A stretch of DNA of 64,000 bases from a virus. The DNA is taken from positions 62,001 to 126,000 of IMG/VR virus record IMGVR_UViG_3300002052_000001, one strand, 5' to 3'. Made by a program: the position numbers and the translations under genes. Below are positions 54,598-62,350 of this stretch, in pieces. The notes beneath the pieces are model-generated. The model was not told the origin of the DNA. It made no database searches and saw only the letters and a list, made by a program, of their open reading frames with translations. The stretch's first letter is position 1; each line of letters starts with the position of its first letter.

Positions 54598-55227
54598 ATG
54601 CCTGATTCCGAGCGTCCATCGATCGGCGAGACCAAGCGGCAGATGCAGGAGCGGCATCAGCGGGAACTGAAGGACTCCGGGTACGACAGCCGCATCAGGC
54701 AATTGGGTGCGACGGCCGGTGCGATCGTGGCCATTTTTTCCCTGGGCGCGGTGGTAAGTACGCAGGTCTGGCCCTGGATGGTGCGTTCTGCGTTGAGAGG
54801 TACGCTGGAGGCGGTCCGTGATAACACGAAGGCCACCAACAGGCTGGGGGCGGCCCTGGAGAAGCAGACTGCCCTGTTGGAGGCCACCATCAAGGCGGCC
54901 GGAGAGCACGTCCAGGAAGGGGCCATCCAGGACGAGAAGCTGCGTGGTTCCATCGAGGCGCTCCGGAACGAGGTCCGGCTGCGTCACGGGGTGCTGGATG
55001 TCGGGACGGTGATGAGCAGCCTGGGACAGGAAGTGGGCAGCGGCTCCGGCGGTGGTGGCCGCGCCATTTCCTCCTCGACGGTTTCCAGCCAGCCCCGAAA
55101 ACTGTCAAGACTAGCGGCGATTCAAGCTGTTGTCCAGCAGGCCGACGAGAGGTTGAAGCAGGCCAAGAAGCCCGTGCCCAAAAAGAAAACCGCCTTCCGG
55201 GACTCCGTCAAGGCGCAGCTCAAGTAG
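54598..55227 (+). CDS. Membrane coiled-coil protein, 209 aa
   Basis: ATG after AGGAGGTGG. Helical N-terminus, one membrane segment (GATAGAIVAIFSLGAVVSTQVW, about 37-58), then an amphipathic helix and Ser/Gly-rich linker. No family recognised. Ends just before a new promoter. Confidence 0.65.
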   Translation: MPDSERPSIGETKRQMQERHQRELKDSGYDSRIRQLGATAGAIVAIFSLGAVVSTQVWPWMVRSALRGTLEAVRDNTKATNRLGAALEKQTALLEATIKAAGEHVQEGAIQDEKLRGSIEALRNEVRLRHGVLDVGTVMSSLGQEVGSGSGGGGRAISSSTVSSQPRKLSRLAAIQAVVQQADERLKQAKKPVPKKKTAFRDSVKAQLK

Positions 55228-55230
55228 CGA

Positions 55231-55258
55231 TTGACAAACGGACCTGACACTGTAGGAT
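55231..55258 (+). promoter_or_regulatory. Sigma70-like promoter, leaderless geometry
   Basis: TTGACA 55231-55236, 16-nt spacer, TAGGAT 55253-55258; ATG at 55265 six bases on. Spacer almost identical to that at 50701 (AACGnACCTGAnACTG). Confidence 0.65.
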
Positions 55259-55264
55259 AAACGG

Positions 55265-55582
55265 ATGCAGATCCGGTGGATGTTTCGCGCTATGGAGGCC
55301 GGTTTTTGCGGCAACCTTGGAGCCAAGGGGACGCTGACTTGTTACGAGGGAGCGCCCAGGCATCCGAAGAACCTGGCGGTCCTGGTCAAATTCACGCCCG
55401 ATGACAGGGAGAAGGAAGAGCGTAACATCTGGGTTCACGATGTGCCGACGCCGGAGGTGCAGCACGAAGTGGATCTCGACGACGCCATCTTCGTAGTCTA
55501 CCGGAAACTGCCGGTGCCCGAGCACGGAACAGAGGTGCGGACGGTAGCGGTTTCTGTCAAGGTGCCGGTGAGATTGATGTGA
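55265..55582 (+). CDS. Hypothetical protein, 105 aa
   Basis: MQIRWMFRAMEAGFCGNLGAKGTLTCYEGAPRHPKN, beta-rich throughout with PVPEHGTEVRTVAVSVKVPVRL at the end. No motif. Stop in a GTGA overlap with the next gene. Confidence 0.65.
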   Translation: MQIRWMFRAMEAGFCGNLGAKGTLTCYEGAPRHPKNLAVLVKFTPDDREKEERNIWVHDVPTPEVQHEVDLDDAIFVVYRKLPVPEHGTEVRTVAVSVKVPVRLM

Positions 55583-55899
55583 GCGTGCCGGAGGAAAAAT
55601 GGTTTGAGGTCGTGGCGTACTTCAAGCCCGAGGAGGGCAAGGAGGTGGTGCACCAGGGCGACCGGATTTTCATCTGTGGCAATTTCGATAAGGTAACCAT
55701 CGCGCAGATCACCGAGGTTTACGGTAACGAGCCAAAAACAGTGGCCCGGATAAAGAGTGCGCAAGCGGCGTTGAAGGTTTTGGGCGTCGACAAGGGCCTG
55801 GTGGTGACCGACAGCGTGCGATTTATGAAGCTGCGGGAGGTCGTGGACCAGGACGTGCTGGCGCAGCTCAACGAGGGCAAGAAGATGGTGATGCACTGA
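55579..55899 (+). CDS. Hypothetical protein, 106 aa
   Basis: GTG in a GTGA overlap. VPEEKWFEVVAYFKPEEGKEVVHQGDRIFICGNFDKVTI, then helical AALKVLGVDKGLVVTDSVRFMKLREVVDQDVL. No motif recognised. Confidence 0.6.
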   Translation: MSVPEEKWFEVVAYFKPEEGKEVVHQGDRIFICGNFDKVTIAQITEVYGNEPKTVARIKSAQAALKVLGVDKGLVVTDSVRFMKLREVVDQDVLAQLNEGKKMVMH

Positions 55900-56141
55900 T
55901 GGAGAAAGCCGAAGTAAATGTGATGCGTGAATGCCCCGGTTGTGGTCAGCAGGTGCGCTTCCGAGCGGTCCCTGCGTTGCGGGGACAGGTGGCCTACGTT
56001 CACATGCACGAACCGCACAAGGCTCCGTGCGGGCGGCCGTGCGCGGAAGGCCGCGACGTGTCGATGCAGCAAGCGCTGATAGGCGACGTGCACCATCCGC
56101 ACAACTGCGAGTGCTTGAGGGAGGGCCGGGGCTACGCATGA
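55899..56141 (+). CDS. Small Cys-rich protein, 80 aa
   Basis: TGATG coupling. MRECPGCGQQVRFRAVP, PCGRPCAEGRD, HPHNCECLRE: about eight Cys and several His, enough for two zinc sites. Function unknown. Confidence 0.6.
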   Translation: MEKAEVNVMRECPGCGQQVRFRAVPALRGQVAYVHMHEPHKAPCGRPCAEGRDVSMQQALIGDVHHPHNCECLREGRGYA

Positions 56142-56500
56142 CCGAGCCCGTCCATGTTATCGAGCATATTATGTCCGACGCGGTGGAGAAGGTTTCGGCG
56201 GCGTCGATAGAGGAAGCGACCGCTGAGGTGCACCGGCGCACCGGTGATCACCCGGCAAATGTAATCGTCGCCAATGCGCAGATGTACGATCCGCTGTCGC
56301 GCCTGGGGCCGAACAAGCTCAAGCGGACAAACAGCACGCCCAAGGAGACGATTCCGGATGCGATGTGTATCGGGGTTCTGAACCACCGGCATTACGTGTT
56401 CGTCAGCAAACACATGCCGCCGGACAGGATTCTCGTTTTCAACATCAGGCAGAAGGTGTACTGCACCGTCGAGCACGGCGCGGGTGGCCTGCTTTTCTGA
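56138..56500 (+). CDS. Hypothetical protein, 120 aa
   Basis: ATGA overlap. MTEPVHVIEHIMSDAVEKVSAASIEEATAEVHRRTGDHPANVIVANAQM, then a beta-rich end (HYVFVSKHMPPDRILVFNIRQKVYCTVEHGAGGLLF). Just upstream of the deformylase. No motif recognised. Confidence 0.65.
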   Translation: MTEPVHVIEHIMSDAVEKVSAASIEEATAEVHRRTGDHPANVIVANAQMYDPLSRLGPNKLKRTNSTPKETIPDAMCIGVLNHRHYVFVSKHMPPDRILVFNIRQKVYCTVEHGAGGLLF

Positions 56501-56506
56501 GGAAAC

Positions 56507-57196
56507 ATGCCAGACGATCCCATCCAACGGATGCAGCTCGAAGAGAAGCGCCGGGTAGTCGATCAGGACAAGGCGCTCCAGCAGGCCAAGAAAGAATTTG
56601 GCGAGGCGGTTAACAAGGCGATGCCCGAAGTCGTCAAAGGTGGCGAGACCCTGGAGCTGGTGCTCTATCCCGATGCCCGGCTGCGGCAGGTCTGCGAAAC
56701 GGTGGAGAAGTTCGATTCTGAGGTGCGTGAGCTGCTCAAGGACATGGCCTACACCATGTATATGTGCGGCGGCGTCGGTCTGTCCGGTCCCCAGGTCGGC
56801 CAGCTCCGGCGACTGTTCGTCGCCGACTGGTCCGGCGAGAAGGGCAAGCTCATCACCGTGGTCAACCCGGATGTCCTGGAGGTCGGCCCCAAGAGCGACC
56901 AGCAGATCGAGGGCTGCCTGTCGTTTCCAGGTGTGCGGTTTCCGGTCGAACGTCCGCTGGCGATTCGGGCGCACTGGTGGACCGAGCATGGCAAGGAAGT
57001 TGACCTGTGGCTGGAAGGCTGGGCCGCCAGGATTTTCCTACATGAGGTGGACCACCTGGATGGCAAGATTTACCTGGACCGGGTATCGATGTTCACCAGG
57101 CGTATGGCGTTGAAGAAGATGAACAAGATCCGGCAGAAGGTGGAGCGGGACAAGAAGCAGGGGCAGAGGCGGAAGCAGAAGCGTGGCTGGCGCTAA
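56507..57196 (+). CDS. def: Peptide deformylase, 229 aa
   Basis: Three family motifs: GGVGLSGPQVG (88-98), EGCLSFPG (135-142, Cys137) and FLHEVDHLDG (177-186, HEVDH 179-183). Removes formyl from nascent peptides, as marine phages' deformylases do. It has about 45 extra N-terminal residues and a basic C-terminal tail. Phage deformylases are known from cyanophages; its role in infection is not settled. The next gene on the other strand overlaps its last bases. Confidence 0.9.
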   Translation: MPDDPIQRMQLEEKRRVVDQDKALQQAKKEFGEAVNKAMPEVVKGGETLELVLYPDARLRQVCETVEKFDSEVRELLKDMAYTMYMCGGVGLSGPQVGQLRRLFVADWSGEKGKLITVVNPDVLEVGPKSDQQIEGCLSFPGVRFPVERPLAIRAHWWTEHGKEVDLWLEGWAARIFLHEVDHLDGKIYLDRVSMFTRRMALKKMNKIRQKVERDKKQGQRRKQKRGWR

Positions 57197-57516
57197 GCCT
57201 TTTTAAGTTTCCGCCAGACGCTATCGAGCTTGTAGCTGGCTTGCTGGATGGCGTCGAAGTCCTGTTTCGATACCAAACGATGTTTCTTGTCGAATTTCTC
57301 CAGGGTTCCCAGTAGTCCGATTACGCCTTTTACGGCGGTTCCTGCGTGGGAGAGAGCAGCGCTTTTTAGCAGTTTGGGAACGTCTTTTGCTGTGAGGACA
57401 GCCTCATCCAGTTCCTGCCTTTCCTGTATCAGGTGAGGGGGGGTGTGCGGGGCGTTGGCTTCACCAGCGACCTGATGAATCGCGTCGCGGAGGGATTCTG
57501 GGGTCATCTTTTCCAT
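57193..57516 (-). CDS. Hypothetical protein, 107 aa
   Basis: ATG at 57516. MEKMTPESLRDAIHQVAGEANAPHTPPHLIQERQEL, then helical KSAALSHAGTAVKGVIGLLGTLEKFDKKHRLVSK. Convergent overlap with deformylase at 57193-57196. Palindrome copy 8 lies 14 bases upstream. Confidence 0.6.
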   Translation of the reverse strand: MEKMTPESLRDAIHQVAGEANAPHTPPHLIQERQELDEAVLTAKDVPKLLKSAALSHAGTAVKGVIGLLGTLEKFDKKHRLVSKQDFDAIQQASYKLDSVWRKLKKA

Positions 57517-57529
57517 GACCCGAGTATCC

Positions 57530-57543
57530 GGCAGTCGACTGCC
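57530..57543. repeat. GGCAGTCGACTGCC palindrome, copy 8 (intergenic)
   Basis: Exact copy in the gap between the 57549 stop and the 57516 start on the minus strand. No ribosome site abuts it as closely as in copies 2, 5 and 6. Confidence 0.9.
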
Positions 57544-57548
57544 TGGTG

Positions 57549-57836
57549 TCAATTTAGGAGCTGCTTCTCCGCCCTGGTCTGCCCGAAGATGGCTTCGTGG
57601 TTCTCCCGGTAGCGCGGGCTGGCGGCCCGAGCAGGCCCCTTGTGCAGCACCGTGACATCGAACCGCTGCGGGTCGTCTTCACGTCTGGAGAGCTGGAGGA
57701 CCTCCTCCATGTCGTTGAGGGGTTGGCCTTCCCGGACCAGGGAGGCACCCTGGATGCGGACCTTGCCGTCATCGGAGGTGCGCTCGATGACAGCCTGGCT
57801 GCCCCAGGTATGGAGGATTCGGGCCGTTTCGGACAT
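57549..57836 (-). CDS. Hypothetical protein, 95 aa
   Basis: MSETARILHTWGSQAVIERTSDDGKVRIQGASLVREGQPLNDMEEVLQLSRRED, beta-rich then helical. No motif recognised. Confidence 0.6.
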   Translation of the reverse strand: MSETARILHTWGSQAVIERTSDDGKVRIQGASLVREGQPLNDMEEVLQLSRREDDPQRFDVTVLHKGPARAASPRYRENHEAIFGQTRAEKQLLN

Positions 57837-57893
57837 AGCACTACGGTATAGGAAAACCGCTAATTTCCCAACATCTCGGGATTATCGGGAGGT

Positions 57894-58073
57894 TTATTCG
57901 TACAGAACGGTGCCCAGGTGCGTGATTTTTTCCTGGACCTTTGCCAGCTCTCTTAGCAACTCCTGGCGCTCCTGGGGCGTCGGCCGTTCCTGTAACTCTT
58001 CTCTGATAATGGCTCGCAGCTCCTTCAGTTCGGCCAGCTCCGAGGGCTCACCGTTTTCCGTGGCCTTGATCAT
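57894..58073 (-). CDS. Small helical protein, 59 aa
   Basis: ATG at 58073 after AAGGAGGGAT. GEPSELAELKELRAIIREELQERPTPQERQELLRELAKVQEKIT is a helical hairpin. First gene of the minus unit fired by the divergent promoter pair. Confidence 0.65.
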   Translation of the reverse strand: MIKATENGEPSELAELKELRAIIREELQERPTPQERQELLRELAKVQEKITHLGTVLYE

Positions 58074-58092
58074 ATCCCTCCTTCCAATTCTC

Positions 58093-58143
58093 AATATAAC
58101 GCCGAAAAGCGTTCTTGACAATCTCTCCTGACCGTATTATTTT
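58093..58143. promoter_or_regulatory. Overlapping divergent promoters
   Basis: Plus: TTGACA 58115-58120, 17-nt spacer, TATTTT 58138-58143. Minus: TTGTCA (58121-58116), 17-nt spacer, TATATT (58098-58093). The two -35 boxes are the same bases read both ways, so the two transcription units compete for one -35 region. Confidence 0.65.
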
Positions 58144-58168
58144 AGATAGAAGGAAGGAGGGAATTTCT

Positions 58169-58630
58169 ATGGACGCATTGATTCTAACGGCACTCAGCAA
58201 GGAGCTGGGGAAGAAGGCCAAGAAGGTCAGAGGCGACCTGAAGCCCGGCGAGCACGAGATCGAGGGCGAGGTCACGCTGGCCTACCAGGGCATCGTGAAC
58301 GTCCTGGTGGATGAGAAGTACATTCCCACCGTGGACATTCCGTTGAAGGTCGCTTTGGCGCTATTCGTGCGCTATGCGGGCATCACCCGCGAGGCGGCCA
58401 TCGAGGCCCTTATCAAGGCCATGACCAAAGCCCTGGAGATTGAGAAGCTCAAGGGCAAGGAACGGGAGCGCGCCATCGAAGCGATCCGCGAGATTGCTGA
58501 CCTGGACGCGGCCGAAAAGACCGTGAGAGACGGCCTGGAGAAGCTGCCCGAGAAGACGCGGGCCGGGAAAGTTATTGCCAAGGTTGAGGTCAAGGCGAAA
58601 GAGGTTGACCGTCTCGAAGAGGCGGCTTAA
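58169..58630 (+). CDS. Conserved phage helical protein, 153 aa
   Basis: ATG after GAAGGAGGGAATTT. MDALILTALSKELGKKAKKVRGDLKPGEHEIEGEVTLAYQGIVNVLVDEKYIPTVDIPLKVALALFVRYAGITREAAIEALIKAM resembles a small family of T5- and lambdoid-type phages, unnamed. Strong promoter, perfect ribosome site and a very stable terminator: likely a highly expressed one-gene unit. Confidence 0.75.
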   Translation: MDALILTALSKELGKKAKKVRGDLKPGEHEIEGEVTLAYQGIVNVLVDEKYIPTVDIPLKVALALFVRYAGITREAAIEALIKAMTKALEIEKLKGKERERAIEAIREIADLDAAEKTVRDGLEKLPEKTRAGKVIAKVEVKAKEVDRLEEAA

Positions 58631-58655
58631 CGCCACAATCCCTACTTCCAAAACC

Positions 58656-58692
58656 GGGGTCCCCTCCGGATGATCCTGCTGGAGGGGACCCC
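58656..58692 (+). terminator. Very stable hairpin terminator
   Basis: GGGGTCCCCTCC (58656-58667) pairs perfectly with GGAGGGGACCCC (58681-58692) around a 13-nt loop. No U-tract follows. Read the other way it also terminates. Confidence 0.75.
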
Positions 58693-58712
58693 CACCTTAT
58701 CTGGAGAAGAAA

Positions 58713-59120
58713 ATGCCGAAGGGATATGATATCAGAACCAAGTCGACAGTCGAGGAGGGAATCGTTCTCGACTCGTTGGACTCGTTCCATAAGGTGCGGA
58801 TCGTCGAGTACCAGCCGGGCAACGGCACGCGCTACATGCTGGTGATTACCAGAGTGGCGGAGCCAGCGTCCAGCTCCGAGCTACGCAACGCGCTGGGCAC
58901 AGGAGACCAGCGGGACACCTACCTGGTGGCGAAGGTCAACGGGGGCTTCGGGACCGCCATGCTGGTCGGCGGCGTGCACCACCTTCTTCACTACAGCTCG
59001 GTCCAGGAGAAGCTCGGGGTCGGCCTGTCCGACGCCGTGGTCTTGGCGGAGCTGATCGGTAACCTGCTCAACCTGAAGCACGTGACCTGCGAGGAATTTG
59101 AGGCCGAGCCGGAGGATTGA
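58713..59120 (+). CDS. Hypothetical protein, 135 aa
   Basis: ATG after GGAGAAG. MPKGYDIRTKSTVEEGIVLDSLDSFHKVRIVEYQPGNGTRYMLVITRV, then a helical part (GGVHHLLHYSSVQEKLGVGLSDAVVLAELIGNLL). No motif recognised. Confidence 0.65.
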   Translation: MPKGYDIRTKSTVEEGIVLDSLDSFHKVRIVEYQPGNGTRYMLVITRVAEPASSSELRNALGTGDQRDTYLVAKVNGGFGTAMLVGGVHHLLHYSSVQEKLGVGLSDAVVLAELIGNLLNLKHVTCEEFEAEPED

Positions 59121-59461
59121 TGGGCGGTCGGCCGCGCAAACAGATCGTCCTGGAGCTGACCCATCCCCAATACATGGTGGTGGTGAAGTCGGTGATCTGT
59201 AGCCCTCTCAGCGGTAAGAGCGAGGCCACGCTGGAGGTGGCCAAGGCGAAGTTGATCCAGGCTCACCGGGACTGGGAAGAATGTGGCAGCAGCGAGCACG
59301 CTCCGATCGTCGTGCGTCTGACTGAAGGCCAGGGCCGCGCTGTACTGGCCGCGCTCATCGATCACGGCGACGCCATCGGTCCCAGTACGGGTGCGTGGAG
59401 AAAGGCGCACAAAAAAGTCCGGAAGGCGCTCGGGGTTTGGGAAGAGCGTCCGAAGCCTTGA
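59120..59461 (+). CDS. Hypothetical protein, 113 aa
   Basis: MGGRPRKQIVLELTHPQYMVVVKSVICSPLSGKSEATLEVAKAKLIQAHRDWEECG, beta then helix, then HKKVRKALGVWEE. TGATG coupling. No motif. Confidence 0.6.
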   Translation: MGGRPRKQIVLELTHPQYMVVVKSVICSPLSGKSEATLEVAKAKLIQAHRDWEECGSSEHAPIVVRLTEGQGRAVLAALIDHGDAIGPSTGAWRKAHKKVRKALGVWEERPKP

Positions 59462-59485
59462 CTATCGCTTGTCATCCAGTAGTAT
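59458..59485 (+). promoter_or_regulatory. Sigma70-like promoter, near-leaderless
   Basis: TTGACT 59458-59463, 16-nt spacer, TAGTAT 59480-59485; ATG at 59495 nine bases on. The first 19 bases match the 21221 promoter exactly. Confidence 0.6.
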
Positions 59486-59494
59486 CAGATAACC

Positions 59495-59773
59495 ATGCCA
59501 CTATCCAAAGAGGAAAAGGTTGTTGCTCAACTGCTCTCCGATCCCCGGTTTCCGACCGCGTGCGTGGAGGGCGAGTTCAAGGGCGAGCGGGCGGTGTTCG
59601 TCTGCCTCATCGACTACCACAATCCGAAAAAACCGACGGAGGGTTACGATATCACGCCCCTGGCTAAGGTGCTGGAGAAGCACGAGCTGAAGCACGTCAA
59701 GGGGCACGAAGGGCAGCCGCTGGGGGCGGCCCCGGAGAAGAGAATTATTACTCCTGGGAAGGGAGGAAGCTGA
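59495..59773 (+). CDS. Hypothetical protein, 92 aa
   Basis: MPLSKEEKVVAQLLSDPRFPTACVEGEFKGERAVFVCLIDYHNPKKPTEGYDITPLAKVLEKHEL, alpha-beta; the layout resembles a small RNA- or protein-binding phage protein. No motif recognised. Confidence 0.65.
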   Translation: MPLSKEEKVVAQLLSDPRFPTACVEGEFKGERAVFVCLIDYHNPKKPTEGYDITPLAKVLEKHELKHVKGHEGQPLGAAPEKRIITPGKGGS

Positions 59774-60441
59774 TGTCAGAGGAACCGTGGAAGGCCCGTA
59801 CTCTTGATGATTACTTGGCTGGGATTCGGCAGGTGCGCGAGGAACTGATGACGCGGAAGGGGGAGCTGGAGAGACTCCGCGATGACACCATCAACGAGCT
59901 GGGAAAGGTCGAACAAGAGTTGACGCGCATCGATAACATTCTGGGTAAAAGCGAGCCTAGTGGCCGGAATCGGAACGTGGAGACGCACGTCTACGAACAG
60001 CTCACCGAGTTGACCAAAGGGGCTCCCGTACAGCGCGAGTCCATCTTGATCGATCGAACGCGACGTAAGTATCCTGGTATGACCGAGAAGTCCGTGCAGT
60101 CGGCTATTCTGCGTCTGGAAAAAAAGGGGCGGCTCAAGCGGTCGGGTAAGCGAGGCCAGCGCACGATCGAGCTGGTCACCACTGTTCCATCGGAGGCGGC
60201 CACGGAGCCCTCTATCAGCGACCGGATCATTATCGCTTTGGCGGCGGCCCATCCCAAGGCCCTGACTAAGGAGCAACTGGTCTGGGAGGGCGGCGACCTC
60301 ATCGCGGTCGAGGCCGAGCTGAAGCGGCTGGTGGCCGAGAACGAGATCACCCAGGACGGCGACGGGTACGTCTTCAAGGAACGTGCCGGGGACCGTCCGA
60401 CCCAGGGCAAGATGCTGTTCGGCGACGCGGAGCAGCCATGA
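59773..60441 (+). CDS. Coiled-coil and tandem winged-helix protein, 222 aa
   Basis: Helical start with a coiled coil (REELMTRKGELERLRDDTINELGKVEQELTRIDNIL, residues about 20-55), then two winged-helix-like segments: RTRRKYPGMTEKSVQSAILRLEKKGRLKRSGKRGQ (about 95-130) and PKALTKEQLVWEGGDLIAVEAELKRLVAENEITQDGDGYVF (about 158-198). Likely DNA-binding. Overlaps the next gene. Confidence 0.7.
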   Translation: MSEEPWKARTLDDYLAGIRQVREELMTRKGELERLRDDTINELGKVEQELTRIDNILGKSEPSGRNRNVETHVYEQLTELTKGAPVQRESILIDRTRRKYPGMTEKSVQSAILRLEKKGRLKRSGKRGQRTIELVTTVPSEAATEPSISDRIIIALAAAHPKALTKEQLVWEGGDLIAVEAELKRLVAENEITQDGDGYVFKERAGDRPTQGKMLFGDAEQP

Positions 60442-61466
60442 AAAAAAGCGAGTGGGAAAAGAGAGGGTTCTCCCCACGGAAGGTGGGGAGATCAGAGCCC
60501 AAGGTCCAGTGGCGCAAATTCCGGTCCTACTACGGGCCGATGATCCAGGGCACTGTGCTCTACGAGCTGCCGCCGGAACGCCGGGATCACCACGTGGACC
60601 GGGCCTTCTGGCTCACGGCCAAGGTGGAGACCGGCGCGAAGTTCGGTTCGGTCATCGCTTACGACGGCACCGGCATGACGGCCGGGCTGGACCAGCACAT
60701 CGCCGTCTACCCCAAGGAGCTGGCGAACGAGGACTACGATGCCAAGGACGACCAGGGCGGCCTCTGGAAGCTGCTCAGGCGGCTGGAGTGTGTCCAGGGG
60801 GACGCGAGCTACCGGGCGTGCCTGGGGCAGCTCTGGCAGGCCCTGGAGGTCCAGGGTTGGTACCTGGCTCAAGATGGTGTGCTGCGGTACGCGAAGGACA
60901 AGGGAAGGGAGCCTGGGGTCATTTGCGATGCTGGGGACATCGTGTACGGCTTCGAGATTCGTGATGCGTTGACGCCGGTGAAGGGTAAGGTGGACGGCCC
61001 ATTCAACCGGGACAGGGCTGCTGAGTGGGCCAGGATGTTCCACTTGGTTTTCAGCCATCCGGACGGGTTCCGCGCCCAGGCCGAGTTCGGCAAGGAGCAC
61101 TTAGTGGAACGCACCAGGAAACGTCCTCTCGAATGGGCCTATGATGGTAAGGAAATCACCAGCCTGATAGTGGGCAGGAATATCGGGGCCGCAGAAGACT
61201 TGGCCATGTGCATGTACCATTGTCATTCGGTTAACGCCCCAGCCGTTGCCAATAAAGCCATCAAACGCGCCCGGACAAGGGACGGGCAGCTCGACCCCAA
61301 AAAGCTCATCCGGCTGCTGGGCAACTCCAGCTATGGCCGGTGGGACGATGACATCAAGACCGGCCGGTACCAGCGCACCCGGTCGGCGGCGCGGGCCTCC
61401 GGCTTGTGGAGCTGGGCACTCTTCGATGGACCGCACGCACTGATGCCGCGTGACTTGCCTGGGTAG
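60438..61466 (+). CDS. Hypothetical protein, possible lysozyme-like fold, 342 aa
   Basis: ATGA overlap. AFWLTAKVETGAKFGSVIAYDGTGMTAGLDQHIAVYP (about 57-93) has a Glu followed by a Gly/Tyr/Thr-rich turn as in some lysozyme-like folds, with G-L-x-Q; the rest lacks a cell-wall-binding repeat. No recognised catalytic set. A peptidoglycan-acting role is a guess from this block. Confidence 0.5.
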   Translation: MKKSEWEKRGFSPRKVGRSEPKVQWRKFRSYYGPMIQGTVLYELPPERRDHHVDRAFWLTAKVETGAKFGSVIAYDGTGMTAGLDQHIAVYPKELANEDYDAKDDQGGLWKLLRRLECVQGDASYRACLGQLWQALEVQGWYLAQDGVLRYAKDKGREPGVICDAGDIVYGFEIRDALTPVKGKVDGPFNRDRAAEWARMFHLVFSHPDGFRAQAEFGKEHLVERTRKRPLEWAYDGKEITSLIVGRNIGAAEDLAMCMYHCHSVNAPAVANKAIKRARTRDGQLDPKKLIRLLGNSSYGRWDDDIKTGRYQRTRSAARASGLWSWALFDGPHALMPRDLPG

Positions 61467-61489
61467 GCATATTCTGGTAACTGCATGGC

Positions 61490-61981
61490 ATGATTTTGAC
61501 AGAGAGGGATCGGCGTCGGTTCTGGTCTAAGGTGGACAAAAGCGGCGGTGAGAAGGCGTGTTGGAACTGGATAGGAAAATCTGTGATTCGTGGGTACGGG
61601 TCTTTTTGGTTGGCTTCAGAACAAGCCAAAAGGTTGGCTCATCGGGTGGCCTTTGTGATTGAGCATGGGGCTATCCCCAAAGGAGAGGGGCCTCATGGAA
61701 CCGTTATCCGCCATACCTGTGACAATCGACTCTGCTGTAATCCTCTACACCTGGTTTCTGGAAGTCAGTACGACAACGTAAAGGACGCGATGGAGAAAGG
61801 GCGGCACATCAAGGGAGAGATTCAGGGCAATTCTAAGCTGACGGAATCGCAGGTGAAGGAAATTAAAAGGCGTTACGCCGCTGGGGGAGTCACGCAGAGA
61901 GCACTGGGGCGAGAGTACGATATTGGTCAGTGGGAGATATCGAGGATTGTCAGGGGACATCGCTGGAGGCATGTAGCGTGA
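61490..61981 (+). CDS. HNH endonuclease with C-terminal HTH, 163 aa
   Basis: FWSKVDKSGGEKACWNWIGKSVIRGYGSFWLASEQAKRLAHRVAFVIEHGAIPKGEGPHGTVIRHTCDNRLCCNPLHLVSGSQYDNVKDAMEKGRH is the H-N-H core of homing endonucleases (AHR, HxCDNxxCCNPxHL). Residues about 115-160 form a helix-turn-helix (KLTESQVKEIKRRYAAGG...). AT-rich compared with neighbours; free-standing. Confidence 0.85.
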   Translation: MILTERDRRRFWSKVDKSGGEKACWNWIGKSVIRGYGSFWLASEQAKRLAHRVAFVIEHGAIPKGEGPHGTVIRHTCDNRLCCNPLHLVSGSQYDNVKDAMEKGRHIKGEIQGNSKLTESQVKEIKRRYAAGGVTQRALGREYDIGQWEISRIVRGHRWRHVA

Positions 61982-62349
61982 CGGCTGCCCTCCAGCAGGC
62001 AGAGGTCCCCGCCGCGCCAGAGACCGAGTATTTCTACCGCTACGAGGAACGCCGGTGGTCTCTGGGCGCTGACGAGTTCGACAACCCGTATCCTGGCTAC
62101 CGGCTGACGGTGGAGCTGGAGGAGTACCAGGTGGTGAAGAAGACCCCCAAAGGGGTGTGGCTCAGTCGGACCTGGAAGGGCAATCCGGAGCTTGGAATCA
62201 GGCCGTACCTGTCCGACGGGCGGCGGTTCGTGCGGCTCGGGACGCGCAAGCAGTTCGCGTATCCGACCTACGTGCCGCAAGGCGAAAAGATGAAGCATCT
62301 TAAGAGCAGCAAGCATCCCAAGTGTTACTACCTACGGGCTGGCTTATAG
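61978..62349 (+). CDS. Hypothetical protein, 123 aa
   Basis: GTG in a GTGA overlap with the HNH gene. MTAALQQAEVPAAPETEYFYRYEERRWSLGADEFDNPYPGYRLTVELEEYQVVKKTPKGVW, Tyr-rich and beta-rich. No motif. Confidence 0.6.
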   Translation: MTAALQQAEVPAAPETEYFYRYEERRWSLGADEFDNPYPGYRLTVELEEYQVVKKTPKGVWLSRTWKGNPELGIRPYLSDGRRFVRLGTRKQFAYPTYVPQGEKMKHLKSSKHPKCYYLRAGL

Positions 62350-62350
62350 A

